DNA of 64,000 nt from Thelephora terrestris. Lineage: Eukaryota > Basidiomycota > Agaricomycetes > Thelephorales > Thelephoraceae. The notes under the pieces were generated by a model that worked only from the letters and a program-made list of their open reading frames with translations, searched no databases and was not told where the DNA came from. Positions within the stretch are counted from its first letter, which is position 1. Every line of letters begins with the position of its first letter. The position numbers and the translations under genes are program-made. Shown one piece after another: positions 36,488-46,402 of this stretch. The stretch spans positions 2,356,001 through 2,420,000 of the forward strand of contig WIUZ02000005.1 of assembly GCA_015956445.1 (NCBI GenBank). Reading direction: 5' to 3'.

Positions 36488-37980
36488 TCAGTGCTTGGGA
36501 AAGAGTTTGTCGAGCATGGTTAGGTCGTGATCCATGAGGATAGGCATCATATCCAGGTCTTCCGCCTTCGCCGGCCGGTTCACACTCGAGAGATTCCGGG
36601 GGTATCGGGCCTGGCCCACCCTCCCGGCCCAGTCGAAATCGATGAGAAACACCTTGCCTTCCGAGATCATGACGTTGGGTGCCCGCAGGTCTCCAAAGAC
36701 GAGTTGGGCGTCATGCAGCTTCTTGATCGCCTTCAAAGTCTTCTCACGGGCGTCGCTCGGTACGGGGGACATCTTTTCGACAGACTTCCCTTCGATGAAA
36801 TCCATAACGACCATGCGCATCGGACCGACGTGTAGACCACAAACTTTGGCACTACCTTGAGAATGACCGTCGGTGATCCTGAAATCCTGTGTGCCGTCCA
36901 GCAGACCACAATACATAAGGCGAGGTGCCAGGCCGTTGCGAGCTAGCAGTTCGTGGGCTTCCGCTCCGTACCGGTCAACAAACTTGATGACTAGCTTCTG
37001 GTCCGACGACTTGACTTTGGCGAGAAAGGTGACATTAGCGGGGTCCGCGCTGAAGGCGTCGATGTATTCGAATTCGGTACACTCGGGTCCTGGGGTGACC
37101 GACGTGTAGAAATCTTTGAATTTCGTGGGGTAAGGGAAAAGACGAGTGTGGAACCCAGGAGACTCGTACAAGGGAACGGTCGTGTCCTCCCAGACCTTGT
37201 CGTAGTATTTTTCCAACGCTGTTGCAGCGGAGCGTAGCGACGCAAAGACTCGTGCGATGGAACGGACTCGAGCGTCTTCGTGGGTGGTCGCCTCTCCGAC
37301 CCAAATGACGTTCGTAAGTCGCTGGACGATGAGCCTGTCGGTGTAGACGACGCCCAGCACGGCTAGATATGGTCCACCCCCAGCAAGGAGAAAAGATGGG
37401 CAACAGCACTTTCCAAGGATGGGTTTGAACTGAAGCGTGTGTTAGGGGGGCATAGAAACGCTCGGAAACAAAAGCCACTGACCCGAGGCAAAGCAAGATA
37501 TTCTCGAACGGAATACGACGCCTGAATAGAAGGGTCATATCCCCCCTCACCAAAGGCTCGCTTGTACTCGAAGCAAACAAGAGGAACGATTGCTTCCCCA
37601 AGTAGTTTGAACCTTATGCCATCCGGGATGCGTGCCCCGGTTGATGGCACCGGGCCCAAAAACCCACCCAATAGCTTGGAGAGGAGCTGGCGTAGGTCCG
37701 TAAGGGCGTTGTCTTCAGAAGAGTATATATTTGTGGAGGCGACCATTAGGTCGGAGACAACGGAGACGATCTCTTCATCGGGTTCAAGCGTGTGATCCTC
37801 AATCCTGTCCAAGAACTCCCGGAAGACAGGATGAAAGACCTGCCAGTCAGCCACCCCACCAATGTATTTGCCTGGAGGGATGTCGCCAAAAAATGTCTCA
37901 ACCCAATTCCTCGAGTCAGTAGAGCCCGGGTATGAACCTATATTTGACAACTCTGGCCCACTCCTCCCACTCCTTACCAA
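36488..37980 (-). CDS. FunK/PKL-like fungal protein kinase, probably N-terminally truncated
   Basis: Exons 36488-37429 and 37483-37980 give about 479 aa if the first in-frame ATG (37980) is used. The C-terminal half is a protein-kinase fold. KLVIKFVDRYG holds the ATP-binding lysine, MVVMDFIEGKS is the hinge, LHDAQLVFGDLRAPNVMI is an HRD-like catalytic loop reading FGDLRAPN, and FLIDFDWAGR replaces DFG by DFD. The N-terminal half (CFEYKRAFGEGGYDP, then PSFLLAGGGPYLAVLGVVYTDR) matches the conserved domain preceding the kinase in large agaricomycete families. Those relatives usually have more residues upstream. Here the assumed start lies inside the 3' end of the same-strand ICMT gene, so the gene may be a truncated duplicate or have an unseen upstream exon. 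The altered loops suggest atypical activity. Confidence 0.7.
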
Positions 37981-38608
37981 ACTCCTCCTTCAACACCCGG
38001 TCCTCGACCTCCGCTCTCTTCACAAACCGCCAACCCACATAGAGCATCCCAATCCACTCCCGTAACACCGTCCCCTGCGAGGTAAAACTCGAAGCGCATC
38101 CCGAAACGATCAGTGGCAAGGCCACGTATGAAGGGTGTCGAACGTAGGCGTAGGGGCCCGTGGTCACAAGTTTATGAGAGGGGAGTATCGCCAATTGGTA
38201 CGTGAAATGGTGTCCGAGGGTCCTGAAACTAGCCAGACGTAGCACAGAAGCGAGAGCGGTGATAAACGTTCCCGACACAAGTCGAAAATTTAGTGGATCG
38301 TCGTGACCGAAGCTCCGAGGCACCTCCAGGAGGACGAGGGCCCAAATGAAGACAACGAATGCGTAGGGGAAATAGAAAGAGCCCAGTTGCGACCGTATCT
38401 TCTGTTTCTTTAATCTCGTCCACGCGTCCTGGCGGAACGCCTTTTCGATCTCACGGGGATTGTCTTCCAGTGACGTGGAGTCGCCTGTGGGTTTACGGAA
38501 CCTTTCCTGATGTGCTTCGTCAGGGGTGGGATTTGGCGGTGCAACACTCAGGGTCTGCAAGGTCGCCGCTGTTACGAACAATAAAACTCTTGCCAGCGCG
38601 GCGGACAT
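37916..38608 (-). CDS. Isoprenylcysteine carboxyl methyltransferase (STE14/ICMT-like)
   Basis: Single exon, 230 aa. ICMT methylates the C-terminal prenylated cysteine of CAAX proteins such as Ras and mating pheromones, at the ER membrane. Several hydrophobic segments are present (MSAALARVLLFVTAATLQTL, FPYAFVVFIWALVLLEV, ASVLRLASFRTLG). The C-terminal catalytic region shows LVTTGPYAYVRHPSYVALPL, the family's hallmark G-PY-xxRHPxY motif near residue 155, then RAEVEDRVLKEEFGKEWEEWARVVKYRFIPG near the end, matching the conserved E-E-L-K-FG-EY-Y motif. An internal 50-residue charged stretch (residues 20-70) is longer than in yeast Ste14. Its last 65 nt overlap the modelled kinase start in another frame. 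Confidence 0.9.
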   Translation of the reverse strand: MSAALARVLLFVTAATLQTLSVAPPNPTPDEAHQERFRKPTGDSTSLEDNPREIEKAFRQDAWTRLKKQKIRSQLGSFYFPYAFVVFIWALVLLEVPRSFGHDDPLNFRLVSGTFITALASVLRLASFRTLGHHFTYQLAILPSHKLVTTGPYAYVRHPSYVALPLIVSGCASSFTSQGTVLREWIGMLYVGWRFVKRAEVEDRVLKEEFGKEWEEWARVVKYRFIPGLY

Positions 38609-39391
38609 CCTGGCGATGTTGGAGGATTCGTATGCAGTTGCAATATCTCGATCAACGGCCCCATCAGCGAATCACTCTGAGCCAGGCGGAGTCCAGCCGG
38701 CGCCATTGCCGCTCTCTCCTCACGCGTTTCGCATCTCCGCGGCTTGCGGCGAAACGACCGAGACGTACTCGTTCTCACTCTTTCTTAGTAGAGGTTGCAA
38801 GATCTGCCCATGCCCGCGTCGTTCCTATCTGTCCGCCTGCAAGGAATTCATCATTGTTATGAGCCCCTCGTGCTCAACTCAGGGTCGCACCTGTCAATCT
38901 TGAATACTGTCGTCACAGTTTCTCTGGACCCCCATTCCCCTCGATCGATCCCTAGATTAGCTACCCGATGTGCAAAACGCAGAAATATATCCGCTCCCGA
39001 AGAATGGACATCAAACCACGTTGGTGTGGATCGTTGGCCTGGGGGACGGCTTCGAGCGTCGACGATGCGAGCGCAGAGGATGATCTATGTTGCGTGGACG
39101 CCCGTCTCTACTCCACCCAAAATCAAGGTTCGCATCAATAAATGCGAGCATAAACGGCCAAACCCACTTTTCCTCTATACCCAGGAGCGTAACGTACACC
39201 TGACGAAAGAACTAAGACGTAAAAACTACAGACACTGGAATAACAAAAACCCAGGTAACCGAAATTTCATAAGGTGAGACCGAGAGGGCCTTCATAAAGC
39301 TGAGAGATAACTTGACTACAATGCGCGTGACTCCGCGCAGGACACAGATAATCCTACATGCAAGCGATAGAGAAAAAAACGGATCAGAACA
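38609..39391. other. Intergenic region without recognised gene
   Basis: About 780 bp. A 160-codon plus-strand frame (38795-39277) shows no motif, has a basic composition unlike its neighbours, and lacks support from introns or domain structure. Otherwise only ICMT 5' and DUF6534-gene 3' flanks. Confidence 0.5.
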
Positions 39392-41486
39392 TCATACTGT
39401 CTCGAGATCTTCCATGGCCTCCTTCGCTTTCGATGACGATGCGGTGTCCATCGAGTATTTTGTTTCTGCCTGCGTCTGGGACAAAGTAGTGCCTGCCTCT
39501 TCGTCCCGTTGCGTGTAGACCTCCTTCTTGACTTGTATAGCTTGTATGCCTCCCATCTGGTCCTGATAGATTTTGTTCGTCACATCCCGTCGTATCTCAC
39601 GGTGGGCGTGAGGACTAACCGTTGAACGCTTCAGCGTTTGACCCCGCTGAAGATTGAACACCAGAGCTCCGTCGGACATGGAAGTGCCGCAACGCTCTCG
39701 TATGTATCTCCGGTTGTTCAGCCTGTAGGCGATGGCTTATCAGCGACGGCACTTCAAGTTCGATGAGGATGGTCTCACGTAGCGAGAAGCGAGTTGGCGT
39801 ATACTAAGCGTACGAGTTGAGTTAAAAAAAACCTATAACCTTGGGTCCGAAATTACTCACATTTGGCAAGGACGAAGTGAATGGCCATAAAAACTAAATT
39901 AGTCCGCATTCCCAACCACTGACGAAGTGTTAGCGCGCCCAACCCCCTCATTTGAAAACGATCGCTCACAAAGCCAAGGGATATTATGATGCCCACACTA
40001 AGCGACAGCGAGGGGGTTAAAACGTCGGCCGAGCGTTATCAGAACCATAAACGCACCATGTGAAAAGCCCGTTCTCGACTGTGTAGCGGCACAGAGTATT
40101 GACGATCTGGTCCAACCTGAAGCAAGCGAATGATCAGTGATGTCCCTGCCCTACGTCGCGGAGCTTTTCCTCACTCACCCCTCAAATCCGGACCTGGAAT
40201 GGCCCAAATACCAAACTAAACTCGAAGTGACGACAATGTCCAGAATCGAGGAGGCCACGAGTCCCATGGTGAAGACCCACTGTTACCGCGATTGAGGTAA
40301 GCGCGGGAGACGGGATGGTGTGATCAGTCACCCGAGCATGAAACAGTGAGGGACACACTTCCACTCACTGCAGCGTGGTGTATGAACATACTGAAGCTCT
40401 TGTAGATCATCCTTATCGAGATAAATTAATCGGTCGGCCCCTGCAAAAGACGGCGGATGTCGAGGGTGACAGGGACGTACATTTTCGAACAAGTTGTTGA
40501 CGCAAAGCCTGAACAATAGGATTAGCACATGAAGCCAATGACAAGGTCAAAACAATCGCTTGCCTAATCGAGCAAGCGCGAGGACCACCTATGATATCTG
40601 GTTAATTGTTGGTAAAGGCAACAGCCACCGTGGACTTACAATAGGAGCAACGACGAACCAATTGCCCTTACTCACTATCGAGAGCAACCCATCAGGAAAC
40701 CCACCAGCATTTAAATTATGCCGGAACTTACAGCGGTGTATCCTGTACGCAAAGAAACTTCACCCAAGCATCAGTTAAAACCCGAGATCGCCATGTAAGG
40801 GGAACCCGTACCCATGCACGATGACAGTGACCATAGCCTATGATTTGGTCAAAGTCAGGTGGAACTCATGTGTGTTCATCCACGGATAGAGACTCACAGT
40901 CAATACTACAGTAATCTAAGGGGTTTATGATGTGAGTGCTCCAGTTGACAGGAACGAGGGACGAGTGTACTAACCCCTAGCGACCTGAGGGATTCCGTTC
41001 AAAAAAAGTCAGTTCCGGGTTCAAAAATCACGCACCCGCTAAGAATGGGTGGGCTCACCATGGTATTAGATCAGAGACCCCAGGATCGTTGAAGTGCCCA
41101 ATTAGCCACCACCAATCCGACGTGAATATCATGATCGTATGAAGGAAGTCGAGACACCTGGGGTGCGCTCTGAGATTCAATGTGTCGAGAACAATCCTTC
41201 AGAAACACCCACCAGACAACAACAACCTATCAGAAAGTAAGTTTGTGCATTTAATGAAAAGGTCGGGGTCTCAGATTCACCATCAGCTTAATAAGAGGTT
41301 TGTCGTCTGGATAACTCTGAAAGTAATACACTGTTTGCGTAGATACGACACCTGTCAAACTGAACCCATCAAAGACTCGACATCAGCCCGGTCACAACTC
41401 TGGAGGGGGGAAGAGATAACGAACATGGAGGCGGCACCACTCCCAACCAATACGGAACCAAGCGTTGAACTCAAGTGAGGCGTCAT
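39392..41486 (-). CDS. DUF6534-like multi-pass membrane protein, possibly frameshifted
   Basis: An exon-rich gene whose pieces follow the order of the agaricomycete DUF6534 (seven-helix) family. SSTLGSVLVGSGAASMF (start, 41486) is first, then QTVYYFQSYPDDKPLIKLM (about 41290-41330), LDTLNLRAHPRCLDFLHTI and SDLIPW (about 41070-41190). SKGNWFVVAP follows (about 40650), then FTMGLVASSILDIVVTSSL (about 40200-40280), LDQIVNTLCRYTVENGLFT (about 40080-40130) and LYANSLLATLNNRRYIRERC (39700-39803). The charged C-terminal tail is in exon 39392-39722. Two junctions do not join in frame with normal introns: a 16 nt GT..AG segment at 41197-41212 and the junction at intron 39894-39969. Either the gene is decaying, the assembly has small indels, or I misplaced a splice site. 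Family function is unknown. Confidence 0.6.
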
Positions 41487-42436
41487 CGTATCGACCCAGG
41501 GTACAGAAGTGAATGGATGAAAGATGGGGAGGGCAAAGGAGGCAGGAGCATCAAGACGCCGCTTTTAAGGGAGCTGATTGAATAGAGCGCCGGATTCGAG
41601 GAATGTCGATAATAACAAACGGGACACAATGAAACAAGGATTGTCTTCATCAGGGAGTGTGGGGAAAAATCCCGGCGGTGGCGTGCAGGGTCACAACTCA
41701 ATCGGACCGGAGCTAACACGGCTTTTGTATTCACAAGCTCTTCAGGCTCAGCTGCCTCAAGACCTCACTTAGCGTCAGTGAAAGATATGGATGAGCCCGC
41801 TCTCAAGCGGCGTACCGCGTACGTACCAAATTTGATAGCACCGAGGGGGGCACCGCCCTCGAAGAGGGATGTGTCCCATGCTCCCTCATCCGCATCATGT
41901 TATAGTATTGGTCCAAGCGTTCGGAGTCCCATTTCTCACGCACAGTGATGCGTGAAACATGTGTGACAACAACATAACATCAAGGGTCCAACGTAACATC
42001 ACATCCCAGGGCGGAACAGCGGCTTGGACTTATGGATGCAAGTAGACGCTGTCAACCGGTTATTCAACGTCCTCTCCGTATGGATGTGGGCCTTTTGTTG
42101 TGGCACAAACATAACTTGTGGTGTAGCTGAGAACTGAGCACACTGAATGCTTACCGAAGGGTCGTTTCCGACTCAGGCGTCATGCACCACGAGCCAATCG
42201 GCACCTATTCCAGCGACCGTGGGTTGATTCCTATGGTGTTCATAGCGCTCCTGGTTTGATCGGTGGTCGGGGATGAATCAATGAAGGCACAACACATGCG
42301 CGGAGACCGGGGGTTAGGGAACTGTATGAGCGAGTCGGAGGATGCAAACACAATGCAATAAAACAACTACACGTATGATTGGTGCACAGAGCTGCATACC
42401 GCCACAACGTCCCAAAAACGTCCAGTGAGTTCAGGG
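41487..42436. other. Gene-free stretch
   Basis: About 950 bp with no open frame over 85 codons that resembles a protein. It contains the 5' flank of the DUF6534-like gene and the 3' flank of the J-protein gene. No RNA gene or clear repeat seen. Confidence 0.55.
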
Positions 42437-43526
42437 TCATCCCAAAATCTCCACCTTCTGCTTTTTCTTCTTTTTCGAGCCTTTGGCAAACGAACGCCAG
42501 CTTCCCACGCGTTGTTCCCTGTTCGCTGTTACAAGAGCCGATGAATTAATACTGATTGTAGAAAGACGCTCTGGCGGCATACCTTCCCAACTCGCGTCAT
42601 CCTCAGCTTTACGCTTCTTTGCAATGACTTCTTCCTCCTTCTTCTTCGCTTCCAACCCCTCGTTCGCAAGGTTCATCTTGACTGCCCTATGTACGCCAGA
42701 GACGTCGGACATGAGCATAAAAAGTGCATTGGGATCGCACACACCTTCGTCGCCGGACTTCTTCCTCAATAAGCACGTTCTTGGAGGCCTGGCGAAGCTG
42801 AGACTTGAAGGACGGGGCGAGGTCCTTTAAGCGTTGGTCATCGTCCGGTATGTTTGTCGGTAACGACAGTGACTTGAGAAGTTGCGTCCGTGCTTCCTTA
42901 ATGACCGCATCCAGTTCCTCTCGTTTCGCCGGATCAGAAAGCTCTGACTCAGCCTAAATCATAGCAGGTAATCAATCGAATCGCGGCGAGAGAACGCAAA
43001 GAAAGTAGCACCTTCTTGAGCAAATCGAAAGCCTCTGGAGCGCGTGCGTGTTGGGTCTTGTCAGGATGGATGACTACACACAAAAAAACGTACGAGGGTA
43101 GATATATGTCAACGAACGTATTCTTCAGTCACATCGGGAGGTAAAGCAAGCGGGTTCGTGCACCGGTGACGGTCAAAGCGATGGTGCGTTCGAATAGGGG
43201 AGAGGTGACGGATGATGAGACAGGGTATAAGAGGGGATCGTGTGCTCACAGAGTGAGAGCTGCCGGTATCTCCTCTTGATTTCCTCCGCCGTGGCAGATT
43301 CGTCTATGTCTATAACGTCGTAAGGACTGCAGGAACAAACGAATGAGTTCAGCTCCGGGATGCGGGGGAGGCCTCCGGTCACTCACTTGAGTTTGAATGC
43401 CTTTAGAATTCGTTCAACTTCTACATCGCGCTGAAAGGCGCTGGCTTCCCGGTTCAAAAGCTTGTCTAGGTCTAGGTCCGTAGACGACGTGGACGCGACT
43501 GGATTTCGTTTGTTTTCAGCCGACAT
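42437..43526 (-). CDS. DNAJC8/Spf31-like J-domain protein (splicing-associated)
   Basis: Six exons (42437-42525, 42583-42686, 42745-42953, 43012-43073, 43250-43326, 43387-43526) total 681 nt, 226 aa. After a Ser/Thr-rich start comes LNREASAFQRDVEVERILKAFKL, a DNAJC8 hallmark, then the J domain NPYDVIDIDESATAEEIKRRYRQLSL with HPD in FIHPDKTQHARAPEAFDLLKKAESEL (about residues 73-95). The rest is a long charged helix ending in a Lys-rich nuclear-type tail (KGSKKKKKQKVEIL). DNAJC8 and fission yeast Spf31 co-purify with spliceosomes. The motif order and length match. Intron 43074-43249, inside the J domain, is 176 nt, long for this window. The gene is divergent from the Ca3427-like gene. Confidence 0.9.
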
Positions 43527-43673
43527 TGTGGCTGCCTGGCGTGGACGGCGTGCCAAACGGGGACGGATTAGTTTGTTTACGTTTGTTTACTAACGGCTTG
43601 TGGCGTTTCCTACGGCTTCCGAAACCGCTCATCCATGTTAATAATTCCTTCAAGTTGCAGATAAGGAGATAAG
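43527..43673. promoter_or_regulatory. Short divergent promoter region
   Basis: 147 bp between outward-facing start codons of the J-protein and the binding-protein gene, so regulatory sites must be shared. A GTTTGTTTACGTTTGTTTAC direct repeat at about 43567-43587 contains two copies of GTTTGTTTAC/GTTTAC, which resembles forkhead-factor sites (TGTTTAC). That reading is by eye only. Confidence 0.4.
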
Positions 43674-45039
43674 ATGGGACCGCTGCGAGTTGGCTACGGT
43701 AACCGCTTACACCCTCCAAGTATCATGTTACGATAACCCGCTCAACAGTCAGAGAACATTTCTCCTCCCCGTTACTTCAGTTCGCTGAAGCAGATCAAGG
43801 GAAAACATTCACTCTCGTCGAATGCCCAAGTGATCCCACTTCCCGGCGTCCCGCTGTAATACACGCTCATGATCGTACTAGGCGGTACAGGGCAACTCAT
43901 TTCCCGACTGACCAACAATGAAATAGATGTCGCAATGTACGGCGATTAACGCGATCACCTTGTTCTACTAAAGTGATGCTTAATGCGGCGATGATCTAGC
44001 GCGTTGACGGATGCTTTGGTATCTGGAATAGCTAAAGGGTCTAAAGCATACAAACTCGTAGGGAGCTACGTCAATTCACCGCTCAACTGGTAGGCGTTCA
44101 GGGTCCTGCAGACACGGCCCCCGCAGGCTTAGCACCCCTCTAGGGCCGTCATCACCGGAAATTCTTCATCCTTCAACTCCATCGCGGATCTCAAGGACAC
44201 AACAATCGGGATCTCTCGTCATGGGAGGCGAGTCAGGGACTCTGTTCATCTCCACGACTGTTATCAACGTTCCGAACAGCGGCAGCCAGACGATGGCTTT
44301 CGTGATGGCTCTCCAACAGGGGTGGTCACCGACCACGCTGAAATTTCAAGGTAACATACATCTGAACCTACCCATCTCCCCTGTCACTAAACGCATCTAT
44401 CAGTGAACAACGACATCAAAGGCCTTATCAGCTCAGTCAACGACAGCTCGACTAGCGCTTTCATGTGGGAATGGTTCACCACGAAACCGTGGCTAGACTC
44501 TGGCGAAGTCCGCTTCGTATGTATCCTTAGGAGGGAAACGTTCAGGCCCACGCTGAAGTTAGCTGAACCAGATCGGTTCGGTTCCCACCCCATGGTCATC
44601 TTGGTTAATCGCCGCTCATCCATCTGCCGAACGCGCCCCAAAGGAGGCCGTTCGCTCCTTCCTAAACTCGCTTACCGTTTACGTCGCCACGTTCGATTCC
44701 AAGGAAAGCAGGGACTCTAAAAACGTTCCTTTCGTTCAAAAGACTTGGGGGTATCCTGAGGCCGATATAAAGGTGCGACATGAAGGACGCGTCAACCTGC
44801 ACGGTGTTCACGGTTCCTAAGGAATGGATGTCAACCGTCAAATACACTACCGACTGCACAACCATCTCTTCGGCTGTACTGTCGGAAGTGCTGAGGTACG
44901 CGCGAACATCGAGGGCAATCGAAACGCCTCTCATTGTCGTACCCTCGATAGAATCCTTTCGACCGCTGGGTTCATCACTTCCCCAGAAGGAGTGGTGCAT
45001 CCATCAGCAAAACCGATCGGGCCTCTGTGCGCCCTGTGA
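43674..45039 (+). CDS. Ca3427-like periplasmic-binding-fold protein (divergent NMT1/THI5 subfamily)
   Basis: Ten exons (43674-43698, 43749-43829, 43882-43936, 44000-44089, 44144-44227, 44280-44350, 44404-44516, 44572-44772, 44822-44895, 44952-45039) total 882 nt, 293 aa. It opens MGPLRVGYVREHFSSPLLQF and continues with a type-2 periplasmic-binding fold: ECPSGTGQLISRLTNNEIDVAIALTDALVSGI, then ISRHGSGSQTMAFVMALQQGW, then SSTSAFMWEWFTTKPWLDSGEVRF and PTPWSSWLIAAHP. These match the eukaryotic Ca3427 group, structurally related to the thiamine-pyrimidine synthase Thi5, but I do not see the THI5 CCCFC cysteine motif. No signal peptide, so cytosolic. Its ligand and role are unknown. Intron 44228-44279 begins with GC. 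The last exon, after a conserved CTTISSAVLSEVL, adds a 29-residue tail of low similarity. Confidence 0.85.
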
Positions 45040-45042
45040 CCT

Positions 45043-45124
45043 CCTGTGACGCTGTGGCGACCAATCGCCACAGATACATCCCCCCCCTCCACAGCAGCAC
45101 AGCACCTGCCCACAGCATCACAGG
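45043..45124. repeat. Inverted repeats just after the Ca3427-like stop codon
   Basis: Arms CCTGTGACGCTGTGG (45043-45057) and CCACAGCATCACAGG (45110-45124) are complementary at 14 of 15 positions. Nested in it, CTGTGGCGA (45052-45060) and TCGCCACAG (45065-45073) form a perfect 9 bp stem with a 4 nt loop. A further CTGTGATGCT copy lies at 45154-45163. Because the stop codon is at 45037-45039, the hairpin would sit at the start of the 3' UTR. It could affect mRNA 3' end behaviour or be the relic of a small element. Confidence 0.65.
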
Positions 45125-45163
45125 AACTCACTTGGGTGTTTCCTTGCTGTTACTCTGTGATGC

Positions 45164-46402
45164 TCAAGTGCGCAAGATTGGTTGGGATTTGATTATTAAA
45201 TAAATTTATTGCTCGTTAATTACAGTGCTAATACAACTGACACAAGAAGGAGATGCGCTGCGCAGGCGTCATGTCCATAGGAAAGTAGATATTCAATGAA
45301 GGGCTAAAGGTGTTGAATGTGAGCGTTAGCGCCGAATGGATCACCCATAACTGGAGAGGAATGGGTGCTCGGTCGAAGGGTAGTCAGTAAGAAAGGCCCT
45401 CCACAGTCAATGGCCCAATAGTGTTGCCGTCGCACCTCAGATCCAGGGAACCGTCGCTGATCGGTGATGTCGACGTGCTCCGTCAGCGGGTGTCGACACC
45501 GATGATTGCTTGGATCCCCACACACGTGCACTGGCTTCAATCTTGTTGGCTATTTTGAAGGTTTCTCGATGGTTGGTCTTGTTGGGGGGTCGCTATTGAG
45601 CAGGGGTGGTGACTCCAACGAGGGGCGCCAGGGATGTCCTTGACCAACCGATGCTAGTGTGAACGTGGCAGGCCCTCACGCTGAACATTGGAATGGACTC
45701 CCTGGGAGAAATGATGAGAGTGGAGGCCGTGTAAGAGGGGGGAGTCACATACCTGGCAACTACTTGTCGCGACTCGTGGAAGGGGGCACGGAGGTACCAT
45801 ATGAGAGTCCCTGACAGAGTTCTTGTAATTGGAACCAGGGGTGCACGCATTGCTAGATTGGGCCAGGTGTCCGTGACGCATGCTATTGGTGGGGTAGCGA
45901 GGGACTGAGCAAGAATACTGGGAACGAAAAGAGCGTTCCATCTTCAAAGTCGAAATTCTCACGTACCGGGAATTTCCGAATGGCCGCCGCACAGCACCCC
46001 AGCACCCCAGCTGCCCAGCGTATTCCCACAGGAGGACAGCGCGACAGACGATCGGAGGAAATTGAGCGCCCGTCCCAGCGACACAGCAGCCGATCGGTTT
46101 TGCTGATGTGGAGGACATCCAAGGTATCTTTGTCGACGCGGAAGTTGCTAGGATCGTCTAGTAGTATTTTTTACCTCGATAAGAATTACACCAGGCCCCT
46201 AGATGAACTTTACAAAGTGAAGTATCAATGGATTCCAAACTAAAATCCCGTTCAAATCGCCACTGTAGCCAATCCACCCCAAGTGCTCACCGCTCTGGCT
46301 GGATTCCAACATCCGCGCGACGCTCGAAAAAAACACAATGAGTTAAATTAAATGAACGCCAGATAATATACATGTATCCGTTGACACCACAGAAGAAGGA
46401 GC
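45164..46402. other. Gene-poor region with AT-rich patch
   Basis: About 1.24 kb. An AT-rich run at 45187-45225 may hold the 3' processing signal of the preceding gene. Several 80-150 codon frames on the minus strand (45304-46122) show no motif. I cannot support a gene. Confidence 0.5.

Noticed and set aside
45304-46122. Minus-strand frames as a short gene or transposon remnant
   Set aside because: No recognisable transposase motif and no terminal repeats; the frames cannot be joined by plausible splice sites.
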